Shown here: positions 34,266 to 43,514 of the stretch, in pieces
Layout of the letters: every line of letters begins with the position of its first letter
How positions within the stretch are numbered: position 1 is the first letter of the stretch
Assembly (NCBI GenBank): GCA_036496385.1
Contig: DASXLD010000077.1
Coordinates: 1-47,226, forward strand
Length of the DNA: 47,226 nucleotides
Direction: 5' to 3'
Source of the DNA: Schlegelella_A sp036496385
Lineage (GTDB): Bacteria; Pseudomonadota; Gammaproteobacteria; Burkholderiales; Burkholderiaceae_C
Position numbers and translations under genes: made by a program
Notes under the pieces: generated by a model
The model's database searches: none
What the model was told of the DNA's origin: nothing
Seen by the model: only the letters and a program-made list of their open reading frames with translations

Positions 34266-35276
34266 ATGGAGTCGCGCACCACATCGGCCGCCTGGCTTCG
34301 CGGAGTTGCAGATACCCTGGCTGCACAAGGGCTGGATGTGGCGTCGTTGTTTGCCGATGCCGGAATGGATCTGGATGCGCTTCACGACGCCGAGCGTCGC
34401 TGGCCTACCGACAACGTCAACCTTCTCTGGAGCCTGGCAGCGAAGCGAGCCTGTAACCCGGCTGTCGCGCTCGCAAACCCCCATGCGGTCGACCCCGGCC
34501 ACTATGGCGTCGTGGGCTACGCGATGATGTCCAGTCCGAACCTCCTCACGGGTCTGGAGCGCTTGATTCGCTACCTTCGGCTGGTGAGTGATGCGGCCTC
34601 CATATCGATGGCCCCAGGCGAGGGCGGGCGCTTCGTCCGCGTGGATCTGCTGGGTGGATCTACTCCGGTACCGCGCCAGCGCTCCGAGTACGCAGTATTC
34701 ACGCTCCTGAAGTTTTGTCGCTGGATGACGGGCCGTCGCCTTCGACCACTCTTGGCCTGGTCAACCTTCCCGGCGCCGGAAGACATACGACCCTACGACG
34801 AAGCGTTTCAGGCTCCATCGATGTTTGAGCAGTCGTTCAACGGCTTCTGCGTCGCCGAGCAGGATCTACTTTCGAATCTCCCCACTGCGATTCCAGAGCT
34901 CGCGGAGCTTCACGATAGAGTTGCCCTGACGGCGCTGCATCAGCTGAGAAGTCCACGCACATCGTTCAAGGCTCATGAAGCGATCGTAAGAAGGCTGCAT
35001 GACGGTGATCCTCGTCGCGCCGACATCGCGAGCGACCTCTTTCTCAGTGATCGTACGTTGAAGCGGCGGTTGGCAGAAGAGGAGACGTCGTTCAGCGACC
35101 TCGTCGATGCGACGCGACGAGAGTTGGCGCAGCAGTACCTCGCGCAAACGAAGGTAGCCCTGTTGGAGATCGCTTATCTCTTGGGTTACTCGGACCAGAG
35201 CAACTTTTTCCGCGCCTGTATGCGTTGGTTCGGAGCACCACCGGGGGAATACCGCGCTCGTAGCCAAGCCGGCTGA
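34266..35276 (+). CDS. AraC family transcriptional regulator
   Basis: This 336-residue protein has an N-terminal ligand-binding domain of the arabinose-binding-like type (about residues 20-200; DTLAAQGLDVASLFADAGMD, HYGVVGYAMMSSPNLL) and a C-terminal AraC double helix-turn-helix (about 235-330; DIASDLFLSDRTLKRRLAEE, then VALLEIAYLLGYSDQSNFFR and RWFGAPPGEYR). Related proteins include OruR/ArgR-like activators. It is divergent from the chloroperoxidase gene (207 bp apart) and probably controls it. Confidence 0.92.
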   Translation: MESRTTSAAWLRGVADTLAAQGLDVASLFADAGMDLDALHDAERRWPTDNVNLLWSLAAKRACNPAVALANPHAVDPGHYGVVGYAMMSSPNLLTGLERLIRYLRLVSDAASISMAPGEGGRFVRVDLLGGSTPVPRQRSEYAVFTLLKFCRWMTGRRLRPLLAWSTFPAPEDIRPYDEAFQAPSMFEQSFNGFCVAEQDLLSNLPTAIPELAELHDRVALTALHQLRSPRTSFKAHEAIVRRLHDGDPRRADIASDLFLSDRTLKRRLAEEETSFSDLVDATRRELAQQYLAQTKVALLEIAYLLGYSDQSNFFRACMRWFGAPPGEYRARSQAG

Positions 35277-35359
35277 CCTCGAAGGGCGCAGACGCGGTCA
35301 CCGGTTCTGCAACCCGCGCCACGGCCTCGGACGCCGAGGCCCTCTCGCGCAATGCATCG

Positions 35360-35563
35360 TCAGCGGAGGGCGCCGATCGAAGGCGAGATCGGGTCACTCG
35401 CGGGGAAGGTCTCGTCCAGCGCCTCGTCGAGCAGCCATTCGCCATGCGCGGACGAGTCGACACTTTCCGCCTCAACGCCGGCCACACTGGGCGTGCCATT
35501 CAATCGCTCCGCGACGACAGTGTCGGTAGCCGGGACGGAGATAAAGGTGCGTCTCGGGTGCAT
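35360..35563 (-). CDS. Small conserved acidic protein with DETFPASDP motif
   Basis: This 67-residue protein ends with LLDEALDETFPASDPISPS, a motif found in many short uncharacterised proteobacterial proteins. It has no signal peptide or membrane segment and a strongly acidic C-terminal half. The start at 35563 (MHPRRTFISVPA) was chosen because the purine-rich AGAGAAGAGAG lies just upstream. It converges with the AraC gene. Confidence 0.72.
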   Translation of the reverse strand: MHPRRTFISVPATDTVVAERLNGTPSVAGVEAESVDSSAHGEWLLDEALDETFPASDPISPSIGALR

Positions 35564-35907
35564 GTGATGCTCTCTTCTCTCGCAGTGGTGGGATTCGCTC
35601 AACCCCGAACGAGAAGACGGCCGACACAGGGGATGGGCCCGAACGAGTGACAAATCGGGAGATCCGCCGCCACGACCGTCGGTGGGCGGCGGCTCGATGC
35701 TATTACTTCGCCACCGATGTCGCCGCCTTGGCGATCACATCGGCGACCGCTTGCGGCCGCAAAACATAGGTCGAACTTGGGGTGCGAATGTCTGGATCAG
35801 GCTGTACTGCGACGGTCGAGCCAGTCGCGGTATCTCGCGGCGTTGCAGGCCCGCGTATTGCCAGATTCGGTCATCCGGCAATGCTGCCCCCGCGGCAGGA
35901 GATGGCC
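35564..35907. other. Intergenic region before the PQQ dehydrogenase
   Basis: About 340 bp with no supported gene, separating two divergent genes, so it should carry promoters for both. I see no clear consensus boxes. The open frame of the dehydrogenase extends back to 35782, but these residues are not family-like. Confidence 0.4.
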
Positions 35908-38340
35908 ATGGCCCGCACTCCAGAACTTTTCGATCCCGACACGTCGGGTAATCGCCGTCGAACCTTTCCGGGTTCCTGGCCGGCGCGCGTGCTCGGCTTC
36001 CTGGTCGCGCTGCTCGGCATCGTGCTGCTGGTCGGCGGCATCGTGCTCGCGGCGCGCGGCGGCTCGTGGTACTACCTGCTCGCGGGCATCGCTCTCGTCC
36101 TCTCCGGCTGCCTGCTTGTGGCAGGGCGGTCCGCGGGCGCATGGCTGTATGGCGTCATTGTCGCCGGGACGGCATTGTGGACGCTGTGGGAGTCGGGAAC
36201 CGACTACTGGGCGTGGGTGCCACGGCTCGGTCTGCTGATCGTGCTCGGCTTTTTCGTCGCGCTGCTACTGCCGCGCCTCGACCGGCCGTCACGGCGCGGC
36301 ACCGCAGCAACGTGGGCGATCGCCTGCGTCGTCGTGGTCGCCTATGCGCTCATCGCCCCCTTCTACATCTTCGGCCCGACGCGCTACGGCGAGACGCCGG
36401 TCGCGAGCGCCGCGCCTGCGGCCGCGGCGTCGGGCGCAACCGGAAACGACTGGCCTGCGTACGGGGGCGCCCACCAGGGCCTGCGCTACAGCTCGCTGGC
36501 GCAGATCGACGGCCACAACGTCGGCTCGCTGCAGCGCGCCTGGGTGTACCGTACCGGCGACCTGCCGAAGAAGGGTTGGGGCGCCGAGACGACTCCGGTC
36601 AAGGTCGGGGACAGCGTCTACCTCTGTTCGGCGCGCAACATCCTGATCTCGCTCGACGCGAGCACGGGCAAAGAGCGCTGGCGCTTCGACCCCAATGTCG
36701 ACGACAAGGCGATCCCGTACACGGCTGCGTGCCGCGGCGTCGCGTACTACACCGTGCAGGGCGCGAGCGGCGAGTGTGCGACCCGCGTTCTCGAAGGAAC
36801 GCTCGATGCGCGCCTCGTCGTGGTCGATGCCGCGACCGGCAGGCCGTGCGAAGGCTTCGGCGAGCACGGCCAGGTCGACGTCAAGAAGGGCATGGGCGAG
36901 GTCCGGCCTGGCTACGTCTCCATCACCTCGGTTCCGACGATCGTCCGCGGCGTCGTCGTCGTCGGCCACCAGGTGCTCGACAACCAGCGGCGCGACGCCG
37001 CATCGGGCGTGATCCTCGGCTTCGACGCCGTGACCGGTGCGCCGCGCTGGGCATGGGACGTGATGCAGCCCGACGTGACCGCGCCCCCGCCGCCGGGCAA
37101 GATCTACACGCGCGGAACGCCGAACAGTTGGACGACCTCGGTCGGCGACGAGGCGCTCGGCCTCGTCTACGTGCCGATGGGCAACTCAGCCGGCGACTAC
37201 CTGAGCGCTTCGCGGCGTCCGGCCGAGCTCGCCGTCTCGTCGTCGCTCGTCGCGCTCGACGCGACGACCGGCAAGCCCCGCTGGCGGTTCCAGACCGTGC
37301 ACCACGACGTCTGGGACTACGACCTCGGCTCGCAGCCGTCGCTGATCGACTTTCCGTCGGCAGGCGGCAACGTGCCAGCGATCCTGCTCTCGAGCAAGCA
37401 GGGCGAGGTCTACGTGCTCGATCGGCGCACCGGCAAGCCGCTCACCGGCGTCGAGGAGCGTCCGGCGCCGCAGGGCGGCGACGAGCCGGCGATGCGCACG
37501 GCCACGCAGCCGCATTCGACGTACCACACGCTGCGCAAGGCCGACCTGCGCGAGCGCGACATGTGGGGCATCTCGCCGATCGACCAGATGATCTGCCGGA
37601 TCGAGTTTCGCGGCGCGAGCTATCTGGGCGAGTTCACGCCGCCGACCAGCAAGGCGAACTACATCGAGTACCCCGGCTACAACGGCGGCTCCGACTGGGG
37701 CAGCCTTGCGGTCGATCCGGTTCACGGCATCGTCGTCGCCAACTACAACGACATGCCGAACTTTGACCGTCTCGTGCCGCGGGCCGAGGCCGATCGCGAA
37801 GGCTACAAGGCACGCGGCGACGGGCCGCCCGCGCCCGAGAGCACGATCGCCAAGGACCCGCAGCTCGGCCTGCCAGACGCGATCCACGTCAACGCGGGAT
37901 GGCGCCTCCATGGCACCGGAATGATGTGCAAGGAGCCGCCGTACGGCGGCGTCCAGGCGTTCGATCTGAAGACCGGCAAGACGCTGTGGGACCGGCCGCT
38001 CGGGACGGCGCGTGCGAACGGGCCGTTCGGCATCCACTCGATGCTCGACATCGAAATCGGGACGCCGAACAACGGCGGCCCTGTCGTCACCGCAGGCGGT
38101 CTCGCCTTCGTCGCTGCCGCGACCGACAACATGATCCGCGCGATCGACCTCTCGACCGGCAAGACGGTGTGGAACGACGTGCTGCCGGCCGGCGGTCAGG
38201 CCACGCCGATGGTCTACTCCGAAGGCGGCCGCGAGTACCTCGTCATCGTCGCCGCGGGGCACCACTTCATGGAGACGCCCGAGGGCGACTACGTGATCGC
38301 TTACGCGCTGCCGGGAACGACGCGGACGGCGTCGCGCTGA
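35908..38340 (+). CDS. Membrane-bound PQQ-dependent dehydrogenase (glucose/quinate/shikimate type)
   Basis: This 810-residue quinoprotein oxidises a polyol or aldose in the periplasm and passes electrons to ubiquinone. The first 150 residues hold about five membrane helices (for example LGFLVALLGIVLLVGGIVLA), followed by WPAYGGAHQGLRYSSLAQI, the usual start of the PQQ propeller. Propeller repeats are recognisable as LDASTGKERWRFDP, FDAVTGAPRWAWDVMQPD, LDATTGKPRWRFQTVHHDVWDYD and FDLKTGKTLWDRPLGTAR. AGGAG lies six bases before the ATG at 35908. Length fits Gcd/QuiA proteins; the exact substrate cannot be assigned. Confidence 0.95.
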   Translation: MARTPELFDPDTSGNRRRTFPGSWPARVLGFLVALLGIVLLVGGIVLAARGGSWYYLLAGIALVLSGCLLVAGRSAGAWLYGVIVAGTALWTLWESGTDYWAWVPRLGLLIVLGFFVALLLPRLDRPSRRGTAATWAIACVVVVAYALIAPFYIFGPTRYGETPVASAAPAAAASGATGNDWPAYGGAHQGLRYSSLAQIDGHNVGSLQRAWVYRTGDLPKKGWGAETTPVKVGDSVYLCSARNILISLDASTGKERWRFDPNVDDKAIPYTAACRGVAYYTVQGASGECATRVLEGTLDARLVVVDAATGRPCEGFGEHGQVDVKKGMGEVRPGYVSITSVPTIVRGVVVVGHQVLDNQRRDAASGVILGFDAVTGAPRWAWDVMQPDVTAPPPPGKIYTRGTPNSWTTSVGDEALGLVYVPMGNSAGDYLSASRRPAELAVSSSLVALDATTGKPRWRFQTVHHDVWDYDLGSQPSLIDFPSAGGNVPAILLSSKQGEVYVLDRRTGKPLTGVEERPAPQGGDEPAMRTATQPHSTYHTLRKADLRERDMWGISPIDQMICRIEFRGASYLGEFTPPTSKANYIEYPGYNGGSDWGSLAVDPVHGIVVANYNDMPNFDRLVPRAEADREGYKARGDGPPAPESTIAKDPQLGLPDAIHVNAGWRLHGTGMMCKEPPYGGVQAFDLKTGKTLWDRPLGTARANGPFGIHSMLDIEIGTPNNGGPVVTAGGLAFVAAATDNMIRAIDLSTGKTVWNDVLPAGGQATPMVYSEGGREYLVIVAAGHHFMETPEGDYVIAYALPGTTRTASR

Positions 38341-38711
38341 CGACGTTCTCGACTCGGGCGTCGGCGTTCGCCGGCGCTGCCGCGGGCTCGGCCGCGTCAG
38401 CGAGCGGCGCTCGCCGCTGGTGCCTGTGCGGTCGCGTGCGAGCCTTGGTGGTGCTTCTTCGCGTCGGCCTTGATGTCGCGTTCGCACGCGGCTCGCTCGT
38501 CGCCTGTCATCTCCTTGCACTGGCCGACACGTCGCCGTCGTGTGGATGGACTTCAGGGTGGCGGCAGCGGTGGCGGGCATCGTGGCTCCGGCGTGGCACC
38601 TTTCGTTCCAGCATCGCGGGCGCCTTGCGCCGCGACCGAGGGACGGCGCCCCACGCCCGCGCACGTAAACTAAGACCGCTCCCGCACTCCTCTGCCTGTA
38701 CTGCCATCCTC
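38341..38711. other. Intergenic region with a possible small-gene remnant
   Basis: On the minus strand 38397-38510 a short frame reads MTGDERAACERDIKADAKK and ends in an Ala/His-rich tail; it resembles the end of small Cys-containing periplasmic proteins, but the expected signal peptide is missing and a stop codon lies upstream. No other gene is seen in these 370 bp. Confidence 0.3.
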
Positions 38712-41700
38712 GTGACCGTCACGTACCGCTTCGGGCGCTTCGAGCTGGATCCCGGCACACGACAGCTCAGGGAGGAACACCAGCCGGTCGTGCTCGGCGC
38801 ACGCGCGTTCGAAGTGCTGCAGTTCCTGATCGAGCACCGCGACGGTCTGGTCACCAAGGCCGAACTGCTGGACCGGGTCTGGCACGGGTTGGTGGTCGAG
38901 GAAAACAACCTGCAGGTGCACATCAGCAGGCTCCGCAAGGTGCTCGGGCCGCAGGCGATCGCGACGATCCCGGGCCGGGGATATCAATTCACGGCCACGC
39001 TCGACGACATCGTGGAGCGCGCGCCCGCCGGCGGAACCCGCCGAGAAACGCCGGCGGAGCCGCAGGCGCCGGCGGTCCTCGCGCCGCCGTCGCCGATCGC
39101 CGTTCCGGGCGGCGAACGACGCCAGCTGACGGTCCTCTTCGCCGAGCTGGTCGGTGCCGGTGCGCAGGCGGGCGGGATCGACCCCGAGGCCGCGCGCGAG
39201 GTCCTGCACGGCTACCAGCGCGTCGCGGACGAATGCGTCGAGGCGTACGGTGGCCACGTGCACCAGTCGCTCGGCCACGGCGTCCTCGCCGGGTTCGGCT
39301 ATCCGGAGGCGCACGACAACGACGCCGAGCGGGCGGTGCTGGCCGGCTTGTCGCTGGTCGCGGCGATTCGCACGTTGAACGCCGATCGCGAGCGGCGGGG
39401 CGAGCGCGCGATCCAGTCACGGGTCGGCGTGCACACCGGTCTGGTCGTGATCGATGCGCGCGACCCGGATCACGCGAAGATGGATCTCGCGGTCGGCGAG
39501 ACGCAGGATCTCGCCGCGCGCATCGGCGCGCAGGCCGCTCCCGGCTCGGTCTGCATCACGGCCGCCACGCGCCGCCTGCTCGGTCCGCAGTTCATGGTGC
39601 GCGAACTGCACGTGCCGTCGTCGAGCGCGATCACCGCGTCGGCGCCGTTGTTCGCGGTCGAGAGCGGTTCGGACGTGGCGCCCGACTGGGAGGCCGGCCG
39701 CGATCTCACGCCGCTCGTGGGTCGCGCCGCGGAACTCGAGCAGCTGCTGCAACGGTGGAACCTCGCCCGGAGCGGCCGCGGGCAGGCGGTCCTCGTTTCG
39801 GGCGAGGCCGGCATCGGCAAGTCGCGCCTGCTCGCCGGATTGCGGGCGCGCATCGCGCCGGAAGGCGACGCGTGGCGCGCGGTGCGCTGCTCGCCGTTCC
39901 ACGCCAACAACGCGCTGCGGCCGTTCATCGATCTTCTCGACCGCACGATCGAGGCCGGCGTCGCGTCGAACGTGGCGGATCGCCAGCGCGCGCTGGTGCA
40001 AATGCTCGCCGCTGCTGGCGTCGACGACGACATCGGCCAGACGTTGATCTGCTCGCTGCTCGCGCCGGGTGATCCGGACGTTTTCGGCCGCCGGCCCGTG
40101 GACCTGACGCCGCTGCAGCGCCGGCAACGCACGCTGGAAGCGCTGAATGCATGGCTTCTCTCGGGGGCGAGAACGTATCCGATCGTGCTGGTGGTCGAGG
40201 ATCTGCACTGGGCGGACCCGTCGTCGCGCGATCTCGTCGGCATGCTCCTCGAGCGGATCGCCGATGCGCCGGTCCTGCTCGTGCTGACGTTCAGGCTGGA
40301 GTTCGTTCCGCCCTGGCCCTGGCGAGCGCACATGTCGTCGATCGCGCTCGCCAAGCTGCCGGCCGCCGAGGTGATGTCGATCGCGCGCGAGTTCACGGAC
40401 GGGCGCGAGCTGCCGGCCACGATCGCGGAGGAGATTGTGCGGCGTACCGACGGCGTGCCACTGTTCGTCGAGGAGCTCACGAAGGCCATCCTGGCCGCCG
40501 GGATCCTTATCGAGCGCGACGGCGCGCTGCAGGTGGCCGACGACGTGTCGGGCCTGCTGCAGGTCCCGACCACGCTGCGCGATTCGCTGATGGCGCGGCT
40601 CGACCGGCTTGGCTCGGCGAAGGCCGTGGCGCAGCTCGCGTCGGTGCTCGGGCGCGAATTCGACTTCCCGCTGCTGAGCACCGTCTGCGACATGAGCGAA
40701 GCGGAGCTGGAAGCGGAGCTCGGCGTCCTCACCGGCGCCGACATCGTGCAGCAGAGCGGGATGCCGCCGCGCGCGCAATACCGATTCAAGCACGCGCTTC
40801 TCCAGGAGGCGGCATACGACACGCTGCTGAAGCAGAGCCGGCTGCGCCACCATCGACGGGTCGCCGAGGCCTACGTCGAGTGTTTCGCGCAGGTGCTGCA
40901 GGCCCGCCCCGAGCTTGCCGCCCACCACTTCGGCCGCGCCGCCATGTCGGCGGAAGCCGTGCCATATTGGCAGCAGGCCGGCGAGCTCGCGCTGGCGCGA
41001 TCGGCGTACGAGGAAGCGATCGCGGACCTTCGCGCCGGACTCGAGCAGATCGCGCGAATGGCGCCGTCGGCGGAACGGGACGCCAAGGAGCTTCGCCTGC
41101 GCGTCGCCGTTGGACCGGCGTTGCTGGCGCGCATGGGCTTCGGCGCGGCTGAGGCGGGCGACAACTACGCGCGCGCCTGCGAGCTCGCTGAGACGACCGG
41201 CACGACGGGCGATCGCTTCGCGGCGAAGTGGGGCGACTGGCTGTTCAAGAACACGCGCGGCGAGCTGGTCGCGGCGACGCGGCGATCGGAGGAGCTCGTC
41301 GATCTCGGTCGCACGCTCGCCGACGACGGCTACCTGCTCCAGGCGCATCACTCGCGCTGGACCAACCGCCTCTTCCTCGGCCAGTTCGCCGAGGCGCGCG
41401 CCGACACGCGCGAGGGTCTTCGCCTGTTCGACCCGGCGCGCCACCGCCACCACAAGCACGTCTACGGCGGCCACGACCCGTACGTCTGCGCGCACGGCTT
41501 CGGCGCCTCGGCGGCCTGCGCGATGGGCCGCGCCGACGAGTGCCGCCAGCTCCTTGACGAGGGCCGGTCGATCGCGCGCGAGCTTGACCAGACGCTCACG
41601 ACCTCGATCGCGCTGCTGTTCCGCTCGGTCCTCTCGCACGAGCTTGGCGACGCCGACCGCGCCGGTGCGGAGAACGAGGAGCTGCTGGCGTTCTGCGAAC

Positions 41701-42242
41701 GCCACGGTATCGCGCAGTGGGTCGGCGTCGGCCGTGCCGGTCTCGGCATGGCGCTGTGCGCGAAGGGCAACACCGGCAGCGGCATTGCGATGGCCGAGTC
41801 CGGCGTCGAAGCGCAGCTCGCGCGCGGGCCGGTCGGCTTCGCGCCGGCGGTCCTCGCATTCACCGCGCGCGCGCACCTTCGGGCGGGCGCCCCGGAACGC
41901 GCGCTCGACCTGCTGCAGCAAGGGCTCGTGTTGGCAGAACGCACGCGGGTCGGCTGGCAACGCTCCGAGTTGCAACGGCTGGCTGCCGAAACGATGCTGC
42001 AGGTCGGGCGCATCGACGTGGCGGCCGCTGCCGACGGTCTGCACGACGCCGCCGAGCTCGCGCGTACGCAGGGCGCCGCGGCACTCGAGATCCGAGCATT
42101 GGTATCGATGCTTCGCCTGCCTGCCGATCACGCGCGCAGCGCGGGCACCAGGCAGCGGCTGCGCGCGCTCTGCGCCGCGCTCGACGGCCTCGGCTCGGCC
42201 GACGTGCTGGCGGCCCGTCTGGTTCTGGCCGACAGCGCCTGA
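38712..42242 (+). CDS. Winged-helix / cyclase-homology / AAA ATPase / TPR regulator
   Basis: This protein of about 1176 residues (GTG start at 38712, VTVTYRFGRFELD) has four parts. Residues 1-95 are an OmpR-type winged helix (LVTKAELLDRVWHG, ISRLRKVLG, IATIPGRGYQF). Residues 133-300 are a class III cyclase homology domain (GGERRQLTVLFAELVGAG, SLGHGVLAGFGYPEAH, RVGVHTGLVV). From about 335 comes an AAA/NACHT-like ATPase with Walker A GEAGIGKS (364-371) and Walker B VLVVEDLHWADPSS. The remainder is helical TPR-like repeats. Both metal-binding Asp of the cyclase are replaced (Glu145, His189), so it is probably not an active cyclase. It may sense a ligand and regulate transcription. Confidence 0.9.
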   Translation: MTVTYRFGRFELDPGTRQLREEHQPVVLGARAFEVLQFLIEHRDGLVTKAELLDRVWHGLVVEENNLQVHISRLRKVLGPQAIATIPGRGYQFTATLDDIVERAPAGGTRRETPAEPQAPAVLAPPSPIAVPGGERRQLTVLFAELVGAGAQAGGIDPEAAREVLHGYQRVADECVEAYGGHVHQSLGHGVLAGFGYPEAHDNDAERAVLAGLSLVAAIRTLNADRERRGERAIQSRVGVHTGLVVIDARDPDHAKMDLAVGETQDLAARIGAQAAPGSVCITAATRRLLGPQFMVRELHVPSSSAITASAPLFAVESGSDVAPDWEAGRDLTPLVGRAAELEQLLQRWNLARSGRGQAVLVSGEAGIGKSRLLAGLRARIAPEGDAWRAVRCSPFHANNALRPFIDLLDRTIEAGVASNVADRQRALVQMLAAAGVDDDIGQTLICSLLAPGDPDVFGRRPVDLTPLQRRQRTLEALNAWLLSGARTYPIVLVVEDLHWADPSSRDLVGMLLERIADAPVLLVLTFRLEFVPPWPWRAHMSSIALAKLPAAEVMSIAREFTDGRELPATIAEEIVRRTDGVPLFVEELTKAILAAGILIERDGALQVADDVSGLLQVPTTLRDSLMARLDRLGSAKAVAQLASVLGREFDFPLLSTVCDMSEAELEAELGVLTGADIVQQSGMPPRAQYRFKHALLQEAAYDTLLKQSRLRHHRRVAEAYVECFAQVLQARPELAAHHFGRAAMSAEAVPYWQQAGELALARSAYEEAIADLRAGLEQIARMAPSAERDAKELRLRVAVGPALLARMGFGAAEAGDNYARACELAETTGTTGDRFAAKWGDWLFKNTRGELVAATRRSEELVDLGRTLADDGYLLQAHHSRWTNRLFLGQFAEARADTREGLRLFDPARHRHHKHVYGGHDPYVCAHGFGASAACAMGRADECRQLLDEGRSIARELDQTLTTSIALLFRSVLSHELGDADRAGAENEELLAFCERHGIAQWVGVGRAGLGMALCAKGNTGSGIAMAESGVEAQLARGPVGFAPAVLAFTARAHLRAGAPERALDLLQQGLVLAERTRVGWQRSELQRLAAETMLQVGRIDVAAAADGLHDAAELARTQGAAALEIRALVSMLRLPADHARSAGTRQRLRALCAALDGLGSADVLAARLVLADSA

Positions 42243-42383
42243 CACCCGCGGCGTGGCGCCCGGCCGCACGCCTTCAGAACGATTCAGGGCGCGTTTCAGG
42301 CCCGTTCAAGACGCCATCGGCGCCGAAGCAGACAGTTCATCCCGTTCGCAACGCACCCCGGTGCACGTCCTACGGAGAACCTG

Positions 42384-42518
42384 ATGAACACCTCGGTCAA
42401 GGCCCGCGTCTTCGCTTTCGTCGTCTCCATCCTCGTCACGTTCGGCACCGTCGACCTCGTGGCCAACTACGCGTACCCGGACGCGCCGGCAACGGTGCTG
42501 GCGTCCGCGGGGCGGTGA
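42384..42518 (+). CDS. Small single-helix membrane peptide
   Basis: This 44-residue protein begins MNTSVKARVFAFVVSILVTF, with one membrane segment at about residues 8-26 and a short tail. A GGAGAA site lies five to ten bases before the ATG, so translation is credible. It lies 141 bp after the large regulator on the same strand. I recognise no family; it is too short for most gene finders. Confidence 0.55.
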   Translation: MNTSVKARVFAFVVSILVTFGTVDLVANYAYPDAPATVLASAGR

Positions 42519-42722
42519 ACGGTGTCCATCGCGAAATCTGTTGGGCCCGGCGAACGGGCATCGATGGCGCCGGGACGACGGTGGGCCCTGAGTCTCGAGT
42601 ACGGGAGCTTTCGACACAGGACTTCCGCAAGAGCCACGAGAGGATCCTTCGGCGGAGATTCGATATGTCCTGGGCGCGATCAAGAGCATCGCGCGAGCCG
42701 ATCCACGCTTACTGATCCGCCC

Positions 42723-43514
42723 TCACTCGCCTCGAAAAACCGGCTTGCGCCTTTCGGCCATCGCCGCCACGCCCTCCTGCGCGTCCGCCGTCGCAGAGAT
42801 GTGCGCCAAGGTGTGCGCCTCGTCTTCCAACTGCGATTCGAGCTGCGCCGACCCGGCGCGAAGAAAGAGACGCTTGATCTCGCCATAGGCGCGGGTCGGA
42901 CCCCGCGCCAGGCCCGAGGCGATCTCGAGCGCCTCGGCCTGAAGCCGGTCATCGGGGACGACGCGGTCGACGAGTCCGGCGGCGAGCGCCTCGTCGCTCT
43001 TCAGCACCTCAGCGAACAGGACGAAGCGGCGCGCTCGCGCCGGCCCCATGCGCGCGCTCATCGTGCTGCTCGATCCGGAATCGCAACTGAATCCGAGCTG
43101 CGCGAAGGCCGAACCGAACTTCGCGGACGCGCCGGCGATGACCAGGTCGCAACCGGCGAGCAGCGCCACGCCCCCGCCCATCGCAAAGCCCTGCACCGCC
43201 ACGACGATCGGCACAGGCAGATGCCAGACGCGCTGCAGCCCCATATGCAGGTCAGCGGTCCAGCGGCGGACCAGCGGCGCGAGTTCGCCGCGCACGGGAT
43301 AGAACGCTTTCAGGTCTCCGCCGAAGCTGAAATTCGCGCCGTCGGCGCGCAGCAGCACGGCGCGCAGGCCCCGAGTGTCGTAGAGGTCCGAAACGATCTG
43401 ACGGAAGTCGCGGGCGAAGTCGCCGTCGATCGGATTGCCGCGCGCCGGCTGCGCCAGGTTGACAAGCGCCAAGCCGTCCTGAGACTCGAGGCGGATCGAA
43501 GGGGTCGAGGTCAT
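42723..43514 (-). CDS. Enoyl-CoA hydratase/isomerase family protein
   Basis: This 263-residue crotonase-fold protein has the oxyanion-hole segments GANFSFGGDLKAF and QGFAMGGGVALLAGCDLVIA, and the family helix FGSAFAQLGFSCDSGSS. The usual Glu pair is not evident in the second region (QLGFSCDSGSS), so isomerase rather than hydratase activity is possible. Its ATG at 43514 overlaps the upstream SDR stop by four bases. It is the last gene of the CoA-thioester operon. Confidence 0.9.
   Translation of the reverse strand: MTSTPSIRLESQDGLALVNLAQPARGNPIDGDFARDFRQIVSDLYDTRGLRAVLLRADGANFSFGGDLKAFYPVRGELAPLVRRWTADLHMGLQRVWHLPVPIVVAVQGFAMGGGVALLAGCDLVIAGASAKFGSAFAQLGFSCDSGSSSTMSARMGPARARRFVLFAEVLKSDEALAAGLVDRVVPDDRLQAEALEIASGLARGPTRAYGEIKRLFLRAGSAQLESQLEDEAHTLAHISATADAQEGVAAMAERRKPVFRGE

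Noticed and set aside
38397..38510. Minus-strand 37-residue frame (MTGDERAACERDIK)
   Set aside because: It looks protein-like but has no signal peptide, no ribosome site and an upstream stop; noted only as a possible remnant.
37899..38711. Upstream extension of the large winged-helix regulator
   Set aside because: The open frame runs back through the end of the PQQ gene in another frame; homology starts at VTYRFGRFELD just after the GTG at 38712.
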